Counted from the first letter of the stretch, positions 16,993 to 26,400 are shown. The stretch: DNA of 43,194 nucleotides from Polaromonas sp. (GCF_029945925.1 NZ_JAQSDN010000028.1:1-43194); one strand, 5' to 3'. A program made the numbers and translations. The notes: a model not told the origin generated them from the sequence alone.

Positions 16993-18057
16993 ATGCAAAA
17001 AGTACAGCTAGGCAGCAGCGACCTGCAAGTCACCCCGGTTTGCCTGGGCACCATGACTTTCGGCGAGCAGGTCGACGAAGCCACGGCCCATTCGATTCTT
17101 GACCGTTCCCTGGAGCGCGGCGTCAATTTTCTCGACGCGGCGGAAATGTATTCGGTGCCGGCCCGGGCCGAAACCTTCGGCGCCACCGAAACCATCATCG
17201 GCAACTGGCTGGCCCGGCGCCCGGGGGCCAGGGACAAACTGGTGGTGGCCACCAAGGTGGCCGGCCCGGCGCGCGGCATGCCCTGGATACGCAAGGGCAG
17301 CCCCGACCTGACGCCGCAGGACATCGTGCAGGCCTGCGAAGACAGCTTGAGGCGCCTGCAAACCGATGTCATCGATCTCTATCAGATCCACTGGCCGGCG
17401 CGCAATGTACCGGCCTTCGGCATGGTGTATTTCGACCCGGCCAAGGACAAGGGGGTTTCTTCCATTCATCAGCAACTCGAAGCGCTGGCCGGTCTGGTCA
17501 AGGCCGGCAAGGTGCGTGCCATCGGCCTGTCCAACGAGACCCCGTATGGCGTGCATGAGTTTGTGCGGCTGGCGGAGCAGCACGGCCTGCCCAAGGTGGC
17601 GACCGTGCAGAACCCGTTCTGCCTGATCAACCGCACGGTGGAAAACGGGCTCGACGAAACCATGCACCGGCTCGGTGTGTCGCTGCTGGCCTATTCGCCG
17701 CTGGGTTTTGGCCTGTTGACCGGCAAGTACGATGCCGGCGGTACCTCCGGCGCCGGCGCGCCCGGAGACGCCCGCATTGCCCGCTACGAGTCGGTGCGCA
17801 AGCAGCGCTGGGGCCGGCCCGAAGCGCTGGCCGCCGCGCGCCGCTACAACGCGCTGGCCCGCGAACACGGCCTCACGCCGACGCAGCTTGCACTGGCGTT
17901 TTGCTACACCAAGTGGCAGGTGGCCAGCACCATCATCGGGGTGACCTCGGTGGCGCAGCTCGACGAAGACCTGGACGCCTGGGGCACGCAACTTTCGCCC
18001 GAATTGCTGGCCGTCATCGACGCGATCCGCTGGGAGCTGCGCGACCCGGCGCTTTAG
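16993..18057 (+). CDS. Aldo/keto reductase (Tas-like)
   Basis: The 354-residue enzyme should reduce carbonyl compounds with NADPH in the cytosol. The aldo/keto-reductase tetrad is visible: D48 and Y53 in FLDAAEMY, K88 in VVATKVAG and H133 in YQIHWP. The length and the FDPAKDKG insertion resemble the E. coli Tas protein group rather than the shorter 280-residue enzymes. The phosphate-binding end segment TIIGVTSVAQLDEDL lies near the C terminus. The ATG at 16993 is followed directly by MQKVQLGSSDLQV, the typical family start; the ribosome site is weak. The physiological substrate is unknown. The 182-base gap to the divergent OmpA gene must hold both promoters but shows no clear boxes. Confidence 0.9.
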   Translation: MQKVQLGSSDLQVTPVCLGTMTFGEQVDEATAHSILDRSLERGVNFLDAAEMYSVPARAETFGATETIIGNWLARRPGARDKLVVATKVAGPARGMPWIRKGSPDLTPQDIVQACEDSLRRLQTDVIDLYQIHWPARNVPAFGMVYFDPAKDKGVSSIHQQLEALAGLVKAGKVRAIGLSNETPYGVHEFVRLAEQHGLPKVATVQNPFCLINRTVENGLDETMHRLGVSLLAYSPLGFGLLTGKYDAGGTSGAGAPGDARIARYESVRKQRWGRPEALAAARRYNALAREHGLTPTQLALAFCYTKWQVASTIIGVTSVAQLDEDLDAWGTQLSPELLAVIDAIRWELRDPAL

Positions 18058-18140
18058 ATATGGTTTCCCCCCGAAGCGCCTTCGGCGCCTCCCCCCAGGG
18101 GGCGCCACCTGCGGCCCGGCAAAGCCGGTTCCGCGCTGGC
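18058..18140 (+). repeat. Dispersed GC-rich 3'-end repeat, diverged copy 5
   Basis: It starts directly after the TAG of the aldo/keto reductase gene with ATATGG, then an AAGCGCCTTCGGCGC hairpin, a CCCCCCAGGGGGCG hairpin and CGGCCCGGCAAAGCCGGTTCC. It is in plus orientation, matching the gene it follows, and ends about 20 bases before the next start. Confidence 0.65.
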
Positions 18141-18160
18141 ACTTGAACGGAAGCACCGCA

Positions 18161-18652
18161 GTGAGCAAAAAGGACCATGTTTCGGAGACGCCTGCGACGC
18201 AAATGCTCAAGGCGAACAAGGTGGCTTTCACCGAGCACCCTTACGAGTACCTCGAGCACGGCGGCGCGCAGCACAGCGCCGAGGTGCTCGGGTTCGATCC
18301 GTTCACGGTGGTCAAAACCCTGGTCATGCAGGACCAGGACGCCAAACCACTGCTGGTGCTGATGCATGGCAACCGCAAGGTGTCGACCAAAAACCTGGCG
18401 CGCCAGATTGGCGCCAAGTCGGTCGAACCCTGCAAGCCCGAGGAGGCGAGTCGCCACAGCGGCTACCTGGTGGGCGGCACCTCGCCGTTCGGCACGCGCA
18501 AGGTGATGCCGGTGTATATCGAGGAAAGCATCCTGGCCTTGCCTAAAATCGCCATCAACGGCGGCCGGCGCGGATACCTCGTCGGCATCGCGCCGCAGGT
18601 GTGTGTGGACCTGCTGGGTGCAAAATCGGTTCACTGCGCGCTGGCTGACTGA
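18161..18652 (+). CDS. ybaK: YbaK/ProX-type aminoacyl-tRNA deacylase
   Basis: The protein of about 163 residues belongs to the YbaK group, which hydrolyses mischarged tRNA (Cys-tRNA-Pro in the known examples) in the cytosol. Recognisable features are SETPATQMLK at the start, the VVKTLVMQD segment, the conserved catalytic lysine in NRKVSTKNLA, the GGTSPFGTRK loop and the INGGRRGYLVGI segment near the end. I chose the GTG at 18161 because VSKKDHVSETPATQ fits the usual protein start; a TTG at 18143 would lie in repeat-flanking sequence. The ribosome site is poor. It lies 36 bases before plsY on the same strand. Confidence 0.88.
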   Translation: MSKKDHVSETPATQMLKANKVAFTEHPYEYLEHGGAQHSAEVLGFDPFTVVKTLVMQDQDAKPLLVLMHGNRKVSTKNLARQIGAKSVEPCKPEEASRHSGYLVGGTSPFGTRKVMPVYIEESILALPKIAINGGRRGYLVGIAPQVCVDLLGAKSVHCALAD

Positions 18653-18688
18653 AGACAAAACAACAACAACAACACTGGAGAGAACACC

Positions 18689-19321
18689 ATGGACTACGCT
18701 TATTCCGCCCTGGCCGTGCTGGCGGCCTACCTGATCGGTTCACTGTCGTTCGCGGTCATCGTCAGCCGGCTGATGGGCCTGAACGACCCGCGCAGCTACG
18801 GCAGCAAAAACCCCGGCGCCACCAATGTGCTGCGCTCGGGCAACAAGGCGGCGGCCGCGCTCACGCTGCTGCTCGACGGCCTCAAGGGCTGGTTGCCGAT
18901 GGCGCTGGTCATGTGGTTCGGCAAGGACTACGGGATGCGGGACGGCACGCTGGCCGCGGTCGGCCTCGCGGCCTTCGTCGGCCATCTCTACCCGGTGTTT
19001 TTCGGTTTCCAGGGCGGCAAGGGGGTGGCGACGGCTGCCGGCGTGTTGTTTGGCGTGCACTGGGTACTGGGCCTGGCGACACTGGCCACCTGGGTCATCG
19101 TGGCTTTCTTTTCGCGTTATTCGTCGCTGGCGGCCATTGCCTGCGCCATTTTTGCGCCCTGGTATTACCTGGTCGGCGACCGCTCGTTCTGGTATGTCGA
19201 CAAGATGATCGCGCTGGCCATTGTCGCCATGAGCGCCTTCCTGATTTTCCGGCACCGGGACAACATCAACAAGCTGCTCAAGGGCACAGAATCGAAGCTG
19301 GGCGCGAAGAAGAAAGGCTGA
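18689..19321 (+). CDS. plsY: Glycerol-3-phosphate acyltransferase PlsY
   Basis: PlsY is an inner-membrane enzyme that transfers an acyl group from acyl phosphate to glycerol-3-phosphate, the first step of phospholipid synthesis. The 210-residue product has about five hydrophobic segments. The conserved loops are present: [17 protein letters not shown] near 33-49, a GLKGWLP segment, and [19 protein letters not shown], with its conserved glycines and histidine. The ATG at 18689 is preceded by GGAGAG at good distance. It follows ybaK closely and may be co-transcribed with it. A dispersed repeat and a converging protease gene lie downstream. Confidence 0.95.
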   Translation: MDYAYSALAVLAAYLIGSLSFAVIVSRLMGLNDPRSYGSKNPGATNVLRSGNKAAAALTLLLDGLKGWLPMALVMWFGKDYGMRDGTLAAVGLAAFVGHLYPVFFGFQGGKGVATAAGVLFGVHWVLGLATLATWVIVAFFSRYSSLAAIACAIFAPWYYLVGDRSFWYVDKMIALAIVAMSAFLIFRHRDNINKLLKGTESKLGAKKKG

Positions 19322-19334
19322 TCCGAAGCGGCAT

Positions 19335-19400
19335 TTGCTATCAATCAGATAGCTGCTTGCGCTTGTGTGGAGCGGGCTGCAGCCTGTTTTTTGTCTAAAA
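19335..19400 (+). repeat. ATAGCT-type dispersed repeat after plsY
   Basis: TGCTATCAATCAGATAGCTG is followed by CTTGCGCTTGTGTGGAGCGG and a GCCTGTTTTTTG tail. The core is an imperfect palindrome. It lies 13 bases after the plsY stop and overlaps the last codons of the converging protease gene, so it could help end both transcripts. Confidence 0.7.
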
Positions 19401-20117
19401 TCGTTTGACCAGCGTCATCTGGTCGTTTTCGCGGATCATCTGGAAACGTGTCAGGAAGCTGTTGCCCAGCAGCATGTGGGCCATGCCCTGCGGCATGACG
19501 ACGGCGTCCACGTCGTACACCTCGACATCGCCGACCCGCACGGAACCGAGCTTGACGCGAAAGCCCTGGGTCACGCCGTTGGCGGTGCTCATTTGCACCG
19601 GTTGCCCGCCCTTGTAATTGACGCCAGCGCGCTCGGCATCGGCGGCGCTCATGGCGATACTGGTCGCACCCGTGTCCACCACGAACTGCACTGCCCGGCC
19701 GTTGATCTGTCCCGGGGTGAAGAAATGACCGCCGGTGCCGGCAGTGAGTACGATGCGGTTGCCCTTGCCGGCGCCCCCGCCCGTGCCCCCGCCCGCACCC
19801 ACGCTGACCGGTGCATCTCCGACACGCACGGTGTGGCGCTTGCCCGAGAGTTCCAGCACGGCCTGGTCGCCGGCGGTGGAGACCACCTTCACCCCCTGGT
19901 GGGACTCCCCGGGTGCCACCGATTTCGGGGCGCCACCATTGACGACCAACAGCGCCTTGCTGCCCAGCATGCCGGCCAGCGCAACGCTTTGCGCGTGTGC
20001 CGCCGGAGCCAGAAGGCCCGCCAGAACGATGAACCAGAGGGCGAGCTGTACACGAACAGCCGCCGCGCGGGGCCGCGCCAAGCACGCGGAGTAGCGAGCG
20101 TGAGGTCTCCATCCCAT
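19395..20117 (-). CDS. Retropepsin-like aspartic protease (clan AA, exported)
   Basis: The product is about 240 residues. A hydrophobic segment VQLALWFIVLAGLLAPAAHA at about 23-42 looks like a signal peptide, though about 20 basic residues precede it. A glycine-rich linker (108-119) leads to a single retropepsin-like domain with the catalytic aspartate D148 in VVDTGATSIAMS and the flap-like STANGVTQGFRV. The pattern fits the TIGR02281 clan AA family, which acts as a dimer; its substrates are poorly known. The start is uncertain. The ATG at 20117 lies beside a sequence (CACGCTCGCTACTCCGCGTG) that resembles the end of the dispersed 3' repeat, so the first codons may be repeat-derived. The gene converges on plsY. 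Confidence 0.78.
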   Translation of the reverse strand: MGWRPHARYSACLARPRAAAVRVQLALWFIVLAGLLAPAAHAQSVALAGMLGSKALLVVNGGAPKSVAPGESHQGVKVVSTAGDQAVLELSGKRHTVRVGDAPVSVGAGGGTGGGAGKGNRIVLTAGTGGHFFTPGQINGRAVQFVVDTGATSIAMSAADAERAGVNYKGGQPVQMSTANGVTQGFRVKLGSVRVGDVEVYDVDAVVMPQGMAHMLLGNSFLTRFQMIRENDQMTLVKRF

Positions 20118-20124
20118 GCCAGCC

Positions 20125-20213
20125 GGGGCCGCGGAACCGGCTTTGCCGGGCCGCAGGCGCAGCGCCCCCCTGGGGGGCAGCGAACCACACGCAGTGGGGA
20201 GCGTGGGGGCCAT
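20125..20213 (-). repeat. Dispersed GC-rich 3'-end repeat, copy 6
   Basis: It starts four bases after the yajQ stop on the minus strand: ATGGCCCCCACGCTCCCC, then CTGCGTGTGGTTCGC, CTGCCCCCCAGGGGGGCG, CTGCGGCCCGGCAAAGCCGG and TTCCGCGGCCCC. The match to copy 1 is close across most of its length. It fills the gap between yajQ and the downstream protease gene. Confidence 0.8.
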
Positions 20214-20217
20214 ATGT

Positions 20218-20703
20218 TCAGTCGCGGAAGTTGTTGAAGCTCAGCGGCATGTCGGGCAGGTCCGCCTTGATCATGGCCATCGCCTCCTGCAGGTCATCGC
20301 GGTTTTTTCCGGTCACCCGCACGGCGTCGCCCTGGATGGAGGCCTGCACCTTGACCTTGCTGCCCTTGATCAACTGCGAGATTTTCTTGGCCTGTTCGGT
20401 CTCGATGCCGTTGCGCACCTTGATGACCTGCTTGACCTTGTCGCCGCCGATTTTCTCGACCTTGCCGGCGTCGAAAAAACGCACATCGACGCCGCTTTTG
20501 GTGGCCTTGTTGCGCAGGATGTCGGTGATCTGGTCGATCTGGAAGTCGCTGTCGCCGATCAGCGTGATTTCCTTGTCCTTGAGCTCGATGGCTGCCGCCG
20601 TGCCCTTGAAGTCAAAACGTGTGCCGATTTCCTTGGCGGTGTTTTCAACCGAGTTTTTGACCTTGACCAGATCGGCTTCGAGAACGGTGTCAAAAGAGGG
20701 CAT
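20218..20703 (-). CDS. yajQ: YajQ-family nucleotide-binding protein
   Basis: The 161-residue protein is a full-length member of the YajQ (DUF520) family: [20 protein letters not shown] at the start, FDFKGTAA, the [16 protein letters not shown] segment and the C-terminal [18 protein letters not shown]. Family members bind nucleotides; one Xanthomonas member binds cyclic di-GMP and acts as a transcription co-regulator. Nothing in the sequence shows whether this one does. It is cytosolic. The ATG at 20703 is clear. It is divergent from murB with about 56 bases between starts, and the two must share or interleave their promoters. Confidence 0.93.
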   Translation of the reverse strand: MPSFDTVLEADLVKVKNSVENTAKEIGTRFDFKGTAAAIELKDKEITLIGDSDFQIDQITDILRNKATKSGVDVRFFDAGKVEKIGGDKVKQVIKVRNGIETEQAKKISQLIKGSKVKVQASIQGDAVRVTGKNRDDLQEAMAMIKADLPDMPLSFNNFRD

Positions 20704-20759
20704 GGTTTTCCGGCTTCCGGGGTTGCGTTGCGGGGTTGTCAGGGTGCGACAATCCCGTG

Positions 20760-21821
20760 ATGTTAGTCGAGAAAAACGTTCCCCTCCAGTTTTCCAATAC
20801 CTTTGGCATCATGGCCAAGGCCCTCACGCTGGTGCGTATTGCCAGTGAAGAGGACGTGACCGCCGTGCTGGCCGATGCGGCGCTGCAGGCCGCACCCAAG
20901 TTCGTGCTGGGCGGTGGCAGCAACATCGTCATCACCGGCGACGTCAAATCCCTCGTGCTCAAGGTGGAGATCAAGGGCAGGAAGCTGGTGGACGAAACCG
21001 CCAGAGCCTGGATCGTCGAGGCCGGCGCCGGCGAAAACTGGCACGAGGTGGTGGGCTGGACCCTGCACAGCGGTTACCCGGGCCTGGAAAACCTCGCCAT
21101 GATCCCCGGCACCGTGGGCGGCTCGCCGGTGCAGAACATCGGTGCCTACGGCGTGGAGTTGCAGGACCGCTTCGATTCACTCGACGCGATTGATCTGACC
21201 ACCGGAAAAAGTTTCACGCTGGACGCGGCGCAATGCGCTTTTGGCTACCGCGATTCGGTCTTCAAACACAGCAGCACCGGCCCGAACGGGCGCCCCGGCC
21301 TGGGCCTGGCCGGCAAGGCCCTGATCACGCGGGTGCGTTTTGCCCTGCCCAAGGCCTGGAAGCCCGTGTTGGGGTATACCGACATCGAGAAAAAGATGGC
21401 GCAGTCCGCCATCACCCAGCCCGATGCGCTACAGATTTATGAGTGGATCTGCGAGATCCGCAAGGCGAAGCTGCCCGACCCCAAGGTGATTGGCAACGCC
21501 GGCAGCTTCTTCAAGAACCCGACTGTGACGCCCGAGCAGTGCGCCGACATCATCCAGCGCGAGCCCAAGATCGTCCACTACCACCTGGACGACGGCTCGG
21601 TCAAACTCGCCGCCGGCTGGCTGATCGACGCTTGCGGCTGGAAAGGCAAGAGCATAGGCAACGCCGGCGTGTACGACCGCCAGGCGCTGGTGCTGGTCAA
21701 CCGCGGCGGCAGCACCGACCCGGTGACCGGCGGCGAGGTCATGACCCTGGCCAAGGCCATCCAGACCAGCGTTTATGAGCGCTTCGGCATTTTGCTGGAG
21801 CCGGAGCCGGTGGTGGTGTAG
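20760..21821 (+). CDS. murB: UDP-N-acetylenolpyruvoylglucosamine reductase
   Basis: MurB reduces UDP-GlcNAc-enolpyruvate to UDP-MurNAc with NADPH and FAD, the second committed step of peptidoglycan synthesis, in the cytosol. The 353-residue product is of the long type I class: FAD-binding region with LGGGSNIVI and [17 protein letters not shown], the YRDSVFK segment, the catalytic serine in [10 protein letters not shown] and the proton-donor glutamate region LEPEPVV at the end. I chose the ATG at 20760; a TTG eight codons upstream is also in frame but unlikely. The ribosome site is weak. It is the last ordinary chromosomal gene before the accessory block. Confidence 0.95.
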   Translation: MLVEKNVPLQFSNTFGIMAKALTLVRIASEEDVTAVLADAALQAAPKFVLGGGSNIVITGDVKSLVLKVEIKGRKLVDETARAWIVEAGAGENWHEVVGWTLHSGYPGLENLAMIPGTVGGSPVQNIGAYGVELQDRFDSLDAIDLTTGKSFTLDAAQCAFGYRDSVFKHSSTGPNGRPGLGLAGKALITRVRFALPKAWKPVLGYTDIEKKMAQSAITQPDALQIYEWICEIRKAKLPDPKVIGNAGSFFKNPTVTPEQCADIIQREPKIVHYHLDDGSVKLAAGWLIDACGWKGKSIGNAGVYDRQALVLVNRGGSTDPVTGGEVMTLAKAIQTSVYERFGILLEPEPVVV

Positions 21822-21840
21822 CGGGTTTGCTGGCCTGCAC

Positions 21841-21909
21841 TTGCTACTATATTCATAGCTGCTTGCGCCCGTTGGACGGGGGCTTCGAGCACTTTTGACC
21901 TGAAATAAG
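21841..21909 (+). repeat. ATAGCT-type dispersed repeat after murB
   Basis: TTGCTACTATATTCATAGCTG is followed by CTTGCGCCCGTTGGACGGGGG and CTTCGAGCACTTTTGACC. It begins 19 bases after the murB stop and marks the last sequence of chromosomal type before the Fic gene. The remaining gap to 22111 has no gene; its right half is AT-rich. Confidence 0.75.
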
Positions 21910-22048
21910 GGTTTCGGCGCCTCCAGAACGGCTTTTTGGCCGTTTTATGCCCGGTCAAGCCAAAGCGGCTGGGCCGGCGTTGCACGTGGGGTGGGGAAGC
22001 TGAATTTTTTTCCGGGCATCTGCGCTCTGTTCAAGCCTACTTTCATAC

Positions 22049-22077
22049 TTGCGCTTAGTATTAAAGATTGGTTTAAT
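22049..22077 (+). promoter_or_regulatory. Candidate promoter for the fic gene
   Basis: A TTGCGC hexamer at 22049-22054 and a TTTAAT hexamer at 22072-22077 are spaced by 17 bases, a fair sigma-70 arrangement 35 bases before the fic ATG. The sequence is much more AT-rich than the surroundings. The -10 region lies within an inverted repeat. Confidence 0.45.
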
Positions 22078-22096
22078 GTGATTTCATCAAATTAAA
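22060..22096. promoter_or_regulatory. ATTAAA/TTTAAT palindromic operator candidate
   Basis: ATTAAA (22060-22065), TTTAAT (22072-22077) and ATTAAA (22091-22096) form two overlapping inverted repeats with spacers of 6 and 13 bases. The middle site coincides with the -10 box. The Fic protein has a C-terminal winged-helix-like region, so autoregulation is possible. Confidence 0.35.
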
Positions 22097-22111
22097 GAAC
22101 TCTTTTGCACC

Positions 22112-23266
22112 ATGCGCAGCACCGGTATCTACGCCACCTCCACCACCCTGGGCGAGTCCGTGCAGGAGTTTGTACCGCACGCCCTGCCGCCCGCCAAGCC
22201 AGCGCTGGCGCCCGAGTCCTTTGTGGAGGCCAACCGTGCGGCCGAGCTGGCGCTGGCCCGGTTGTCGGGCGTTGCCGGGCTGGTGCCGTCGGTGGACTGG
22301 CTGCTCTACAGCGCCATCCGCAAAGAGGCGCTGCTGACCTCGCAGATTGAAGGCACCCAGGCCACGCTGGCAGATTTGTTTGACGAAGAAGCGGGTTTTA
22401 AGGTCAGCAACACCGACGACGTGGAAGAGGTCACCAACTATCTACGAGCCTTCCGCCTGGTGCAGTCGCAACTGCGTGACCCGGCTGGCTTGCCCTTGAG
22501 CGTGCGTTTGCTGTGTGATGCGCACCGGCTGTTGCTGGATGGCGCGCGGGGCAACGGCAAGCAGCCTGGCGAGTTGCGCCGCTCGCAAAACTGGATTGGT
22601 GGCACGCGGCCGGGCAATGCGGTGTTTGTGCCGCCACCGCCTGAGCGGGTGCCAGAGTTGCTGGCAGACCTGGAGCGTTTCATACACAACACAGACCATG
22701 GTTTGCAGCCCTTGCCCCCGCTGGTGAAAACGGCACTGGTCCATCTGCAGTTTGAGACGATCCACCCGTTCCTGGATGGCAATGGCCGTATTGGGCGCCT
22801 GTTGATTGCCGCGCTGCTGGAGCATTGGGGCTTGCTGCCCGAGCCGCTGATGTACCTCAGCGGCTACCTGAAGCAACACCGGGCCGAGTATTACCGGCGA
22901 CTTTCCAATGTGCGCACCGAAGGCGACTGGGAAGGCTGGGTTGCGTTCTTTTTGGAAGGCGTGGCCGTGGCCGCGCAGGATGCCGAGCGCAACATCGTGG
23001 CCATCGCCACATTGCTGGCTACCGACCGCCGCAGCTTGCTGGCTGCGCCCAAAGCCGGGCCCAGCAGCTACCGTTTGTTTGAAATGCTGCCCATGATGCC
23101 GCGCTTCACCATCGACCAGGTGCGCCAGAAGCTGGCCACCAGCTTCCCCACCGCCACCGCGGCGGTCAAGGTGCTGGAAGATCTGGGCATCGTCACCGAG
23201 CTGACCGGGCAAAAGAAAAACCGCAGCTACAGCTATACGGCTTACATTGCACTGCTGGCTGATTAA
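22112..23266 (+). CDS. Fic-family protein (AMP transferase type) with internal inhibitory motif
   Basis: The 384-residue protein has the full Fic active-site motif HPFLDGNGRIGR at 218-229, so it can be expected to transfer AMP or a related group to a target protein. An N-terminal Fic_N-type region includes T76-SQI-E80-G81, which fits the (S/T)xxxE(G/N) inhibitory helix of class II Fic proteins; activity is therefore probably restrained in cis. The C-terminal 100 residues look like a winged-helix DNA-binding region (FTIDQVRQKLATSFPTATAA). It lies at the left end of the accessory block, 219 bases before hsdR and in the same direction. Fic genes next to type I restriction loci are common; whether it has a defence role is not shown here. 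Confidence 0.9.
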   Translation: MRSTGIYATSTTLGESVQEFVPHALPPAKPALAPESFVEANRAAELALARLSGVAGLVPSVDWLLYSAIRKEALLTSQIEGTQATLADLFDEEAGFKVSNTDDVEEVTNYLRAFRLVQSQLRDPAGLPLSVRLLCDAHRLLLDGARGNGKQPGELRRSQNWIGGTRPGNAVFVPPPPERVPELLADLERFIHNTDHGLQPLPPLVKTALVHLQFETIHPFLDGNGRIGRLLIAALLEHWGLLPEPLMYLSGYLKQHRAEYYRRLSNVRTEGDWEGWVAFFLEGVAVAAQDAERNIVAIATLLATDRRSLLAAPKAGPSSYRLFEMLPMMPRFTIDQVRQKLATSFPTATAAVKVLEDLGIVTELTGQKKNRSYSYTAYIALLAD

Positions 23267-23287
23267 GAAATTCGAGGGGAGGGGAGC

Positions 23288-23482
23288 ATGCTGATCAAAT
23301 CGGCGGACGACAAGTCCAGGCGCCTGGCATTGCTGCAGGATTTACAGCAGTCACTCGTACCAGAAAGTGCAACCCTTTTCCAACGCGAGAGGGGATATGC
23401 TCTTAAGGTTAAAGATCACTGTCCCGTTACTCCCGAACCCAACCGGTTTCACCCCGTTCAGTCGAAAAGCGCGATCCTGTAG
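23288..23482 (+). pseudogene. Truncated NERD-domain-like N-terminal fragment
   Basis: A 64-codon ORF starts at an ATG preceded by GAGGGGAGGGGAGC, a very strong ribosome site. Its start, MLIKSADDKSRRLALLQDLQ, resembles the first residues of bacterial NERD (nuclease-related) domain proteins as I remember them. The similarity fades after about 25 residues and the ORF ends just before hsdR. I infer a gene cut by a deletion, probably when the hsd genes arrived. It could instead be a small leader peptide for hsdR; coding potential in the second half is unclear. Confidence 0.4.
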
Positions 23483-23484
23483 CC

Positions 23485-26400
23485 ATGCCCTCATCCACGT
23501 CCATCTACGACCAATCCGCCAACTCGGTCCGCCACAGCGTCAAAGAGGGTGAGATCGAATACGGCTTCATCGGCAAGCTGCAGGGCCTTAAATACGAGTA
23601 CCGTGCCGACATTCGCGACCGCGCCGCTCTGGAGCGCAACTTCCGTGAAAAGTTCGAGGCGTTAAACCGCGTCAAGCTGTCCGATGGCGAATTCGCCCGC
23701 CTACTCGATGAAATCATCACCCCCGACGTGTTCACCGCCGCAAAAACCCTGCGCACCATCAACTCGTTCACGCGCGAAGACGGCACGCCGCTCAACTACA
23801 CCTTGGTCAACATCAAGGATTGGTGCAAAAACACCTTTGAGGTCGTCAACCAGCTGCGCGTCAACACGGACTACAGCCACCACCGGTATGACGTGCTCAT
23901 CCTCATCAACGGCGTGCCTTGTGTGCAGATCGAGCTGAAGACGCTGGGCATCAACCCGCGCCGTGCCATGGAGCAGATCGTTGACTACAAAAACGATCCC
24001 GGCAACGGCTACACCAAGACGCTGCTGAGCTTTTTGCAGCTCTTCATCGTCAGCAACCGCACCAACACCTACTATTTCGCCAACAACAACGCACGCCACT
24101 TTGCATTCAATGCAGATGAGCGCTTCTTGCCCATCTACCAGTTTGCGGACGAGGCCAACAACAAGATCACCCAGCTCGACGAGTTTGCTGACAAGTTCCT
24201 GGTGAAGTGCACCCTGGGGCAAACCATCAGCCGTTACATGGTGCTGGTGGCCAGCGAACAAAAGCTGCTCATGATGCGGCCTTACCAGGTTTATGCGGTC
24301 AAGCAAATCGTGGACTGCATTCACCAAAACTGCGGCAACGGCTACATCTGGCACACCACCGGCAGCGGCAAGACGCTCACATCCTTCAAAGCATCCACCC
24401 TGCTGAAGGACAACCCTGACATTGAAAAATGCCTCTTTGTGGTGGACCGCAAAGACCTTGACCGCCAGACCCGTGAAGAATTCAACCGCTTTCAGGAAGG
24501 CTGTGTAGAGGAAAACACCAACACCGCCACGCTGGTACGCCGCCTGCTGTCTGACGACTACGCTGACAAGGTGATTGTCACCACCATCCAGAAGCTGGGC
24601 TTGGCGCTGGACGAAAACAGCAAGCGCAACAAACAACAAAAGAAGGACGGCAAGGCCACCTACAAAGAGCAGCTGACGCCGCTGAGCGACAAGCGCATCG
24701 TCTTCATTTTTGACGAATGCCACCGCTCCCAATTTGGCGATAACCACGACGCCATCAAGAACTTTTTCCCCAAGGCCCAGCTCTTCGGCTTCACCGGTAC
24801 GCCGATTTTTGAGAAGAACGCCACGGTCAAACAGTTCGAGGGCGAAGAAGGCCAGTTGCGCACCACGGAGGACATCTTCCAGAAGCAGCTGCACGCCTAC
24901 ACCATCACCCACGCCATTGAAGACACCAATGTGCTGCGCTTCCATGTGGACTACTTCAAGCCAGAGGGAAAAAACCCACCTAAGGCGGGCGAGGCGCTGG
25001 CCAAACGGGCGGTTGTAGAAGCCATCCTCGCCAAGCACGACACAGCCACTGCCAGCCGCCGCTTCAACGCGGTGCTGGCTACCGCCAGCATCAATGACGC
25101 CATCGAATACCACAGCCTTTTTGAGGACATGCAAAACCGCAAGCGCGAGGCGACTCCTGAGTTTGTGCCGCTGAACATCGCCTGCGTGTTCTCGCCCCCT
25201 GCCGATGGCAACCCAGATGTGAAGCAAATCCAGGAAGACCTGCCGCAGGAAAAACTGGATAACGAAAAAGACCCCGAGGAAAAGAAGAACGCGCTCAAAG
25301 CCATCCTGGCCAGCTACAACCAGCGCTACGGCACCAACCACAGCATCAATGAGTTCGACCTGTACTACCAGGACGTGCAAAAGCGCATCAAAGACCAGCA
25401 GTGGCCCAATGCCGACTACCCCGCCGCCAAGAAAATCGACATCACCATCGTGGTGGACATGCTGCTCACTGGCTTTGACAGCAAGTACCTCAATACCCTG
25501 TACGTAGACAAGAACCTCAAGTACCACGGCTTGATACAGGCCTTCTCGCGCACCAACCGCGTGCTCAACGGCACCAAGCCCTACGGCAACATTCTGGACT
25601 TTCGCCAGCAGCAGGCCAATGTGGATGCCGCCATTGCCCTGTTCTCGGGCGAGAAGTCGGGCGAAGAGGCCCGCACCATCTGGCTGGTGGACAAGGCCCC
25701 TGTCGTCATCCAAAAGCTAGACGTGGCCGTCACCGTGCTGGCCGACTTCATGCAAAGCCAAGGCTTGGCCTGCACGCCCGACGCCGTGCACAGTCTCAAG
25801 GGGGACGATGCACGCGCTGCCTTCATCAAAAACTTCAAAGAAGTGCAGCGCCTCAAAACCCAGCTCGATCAGTACACAGACTTGACCGAGGACAACGCCG
25901 TTGCCATAGAGCACATCCTGCCCGCGGAAGACCTGCAAGGCTTTCGCGGCGCGTACCTGGAAACCGCCCAGCGCCTCAAGCAGCAGCAAGTCCAGCAGGA
26001 CAAAGGCGGCGATGCGAAAGGCGATGACGCGGCCGATGTGGACCAGCTCGACTTTGAGTTTGTGCTCTTCGCCAGCGCAGTGATCGACTACGACTACATC
26101 ATGGGCCTCATGGCGCGCTTTTCTCAACAAGGAATGCAGGGCACCGGTAAACAGAAGATGACCAAGGACGAGCTGATCGGCTTGATCCTGGCCGATGCCA
26201 AGTTCATGAACGAGCGCGATGACATTGCCGCCTACATCAACACCCTGAAAGCGGGCGAGGGCCTGAGCGAAGCCGCCATCCGCGAGGGCTATACCCGGTT
26301 TAAGAAAGAAAAAGACAGCACGGAGTTGGCGGCCATCGCCACCCGCCACCAACTGGCACCAGTCGCGCTGCAAACCTTTGTCGATGGCATTTTGCAGCGC

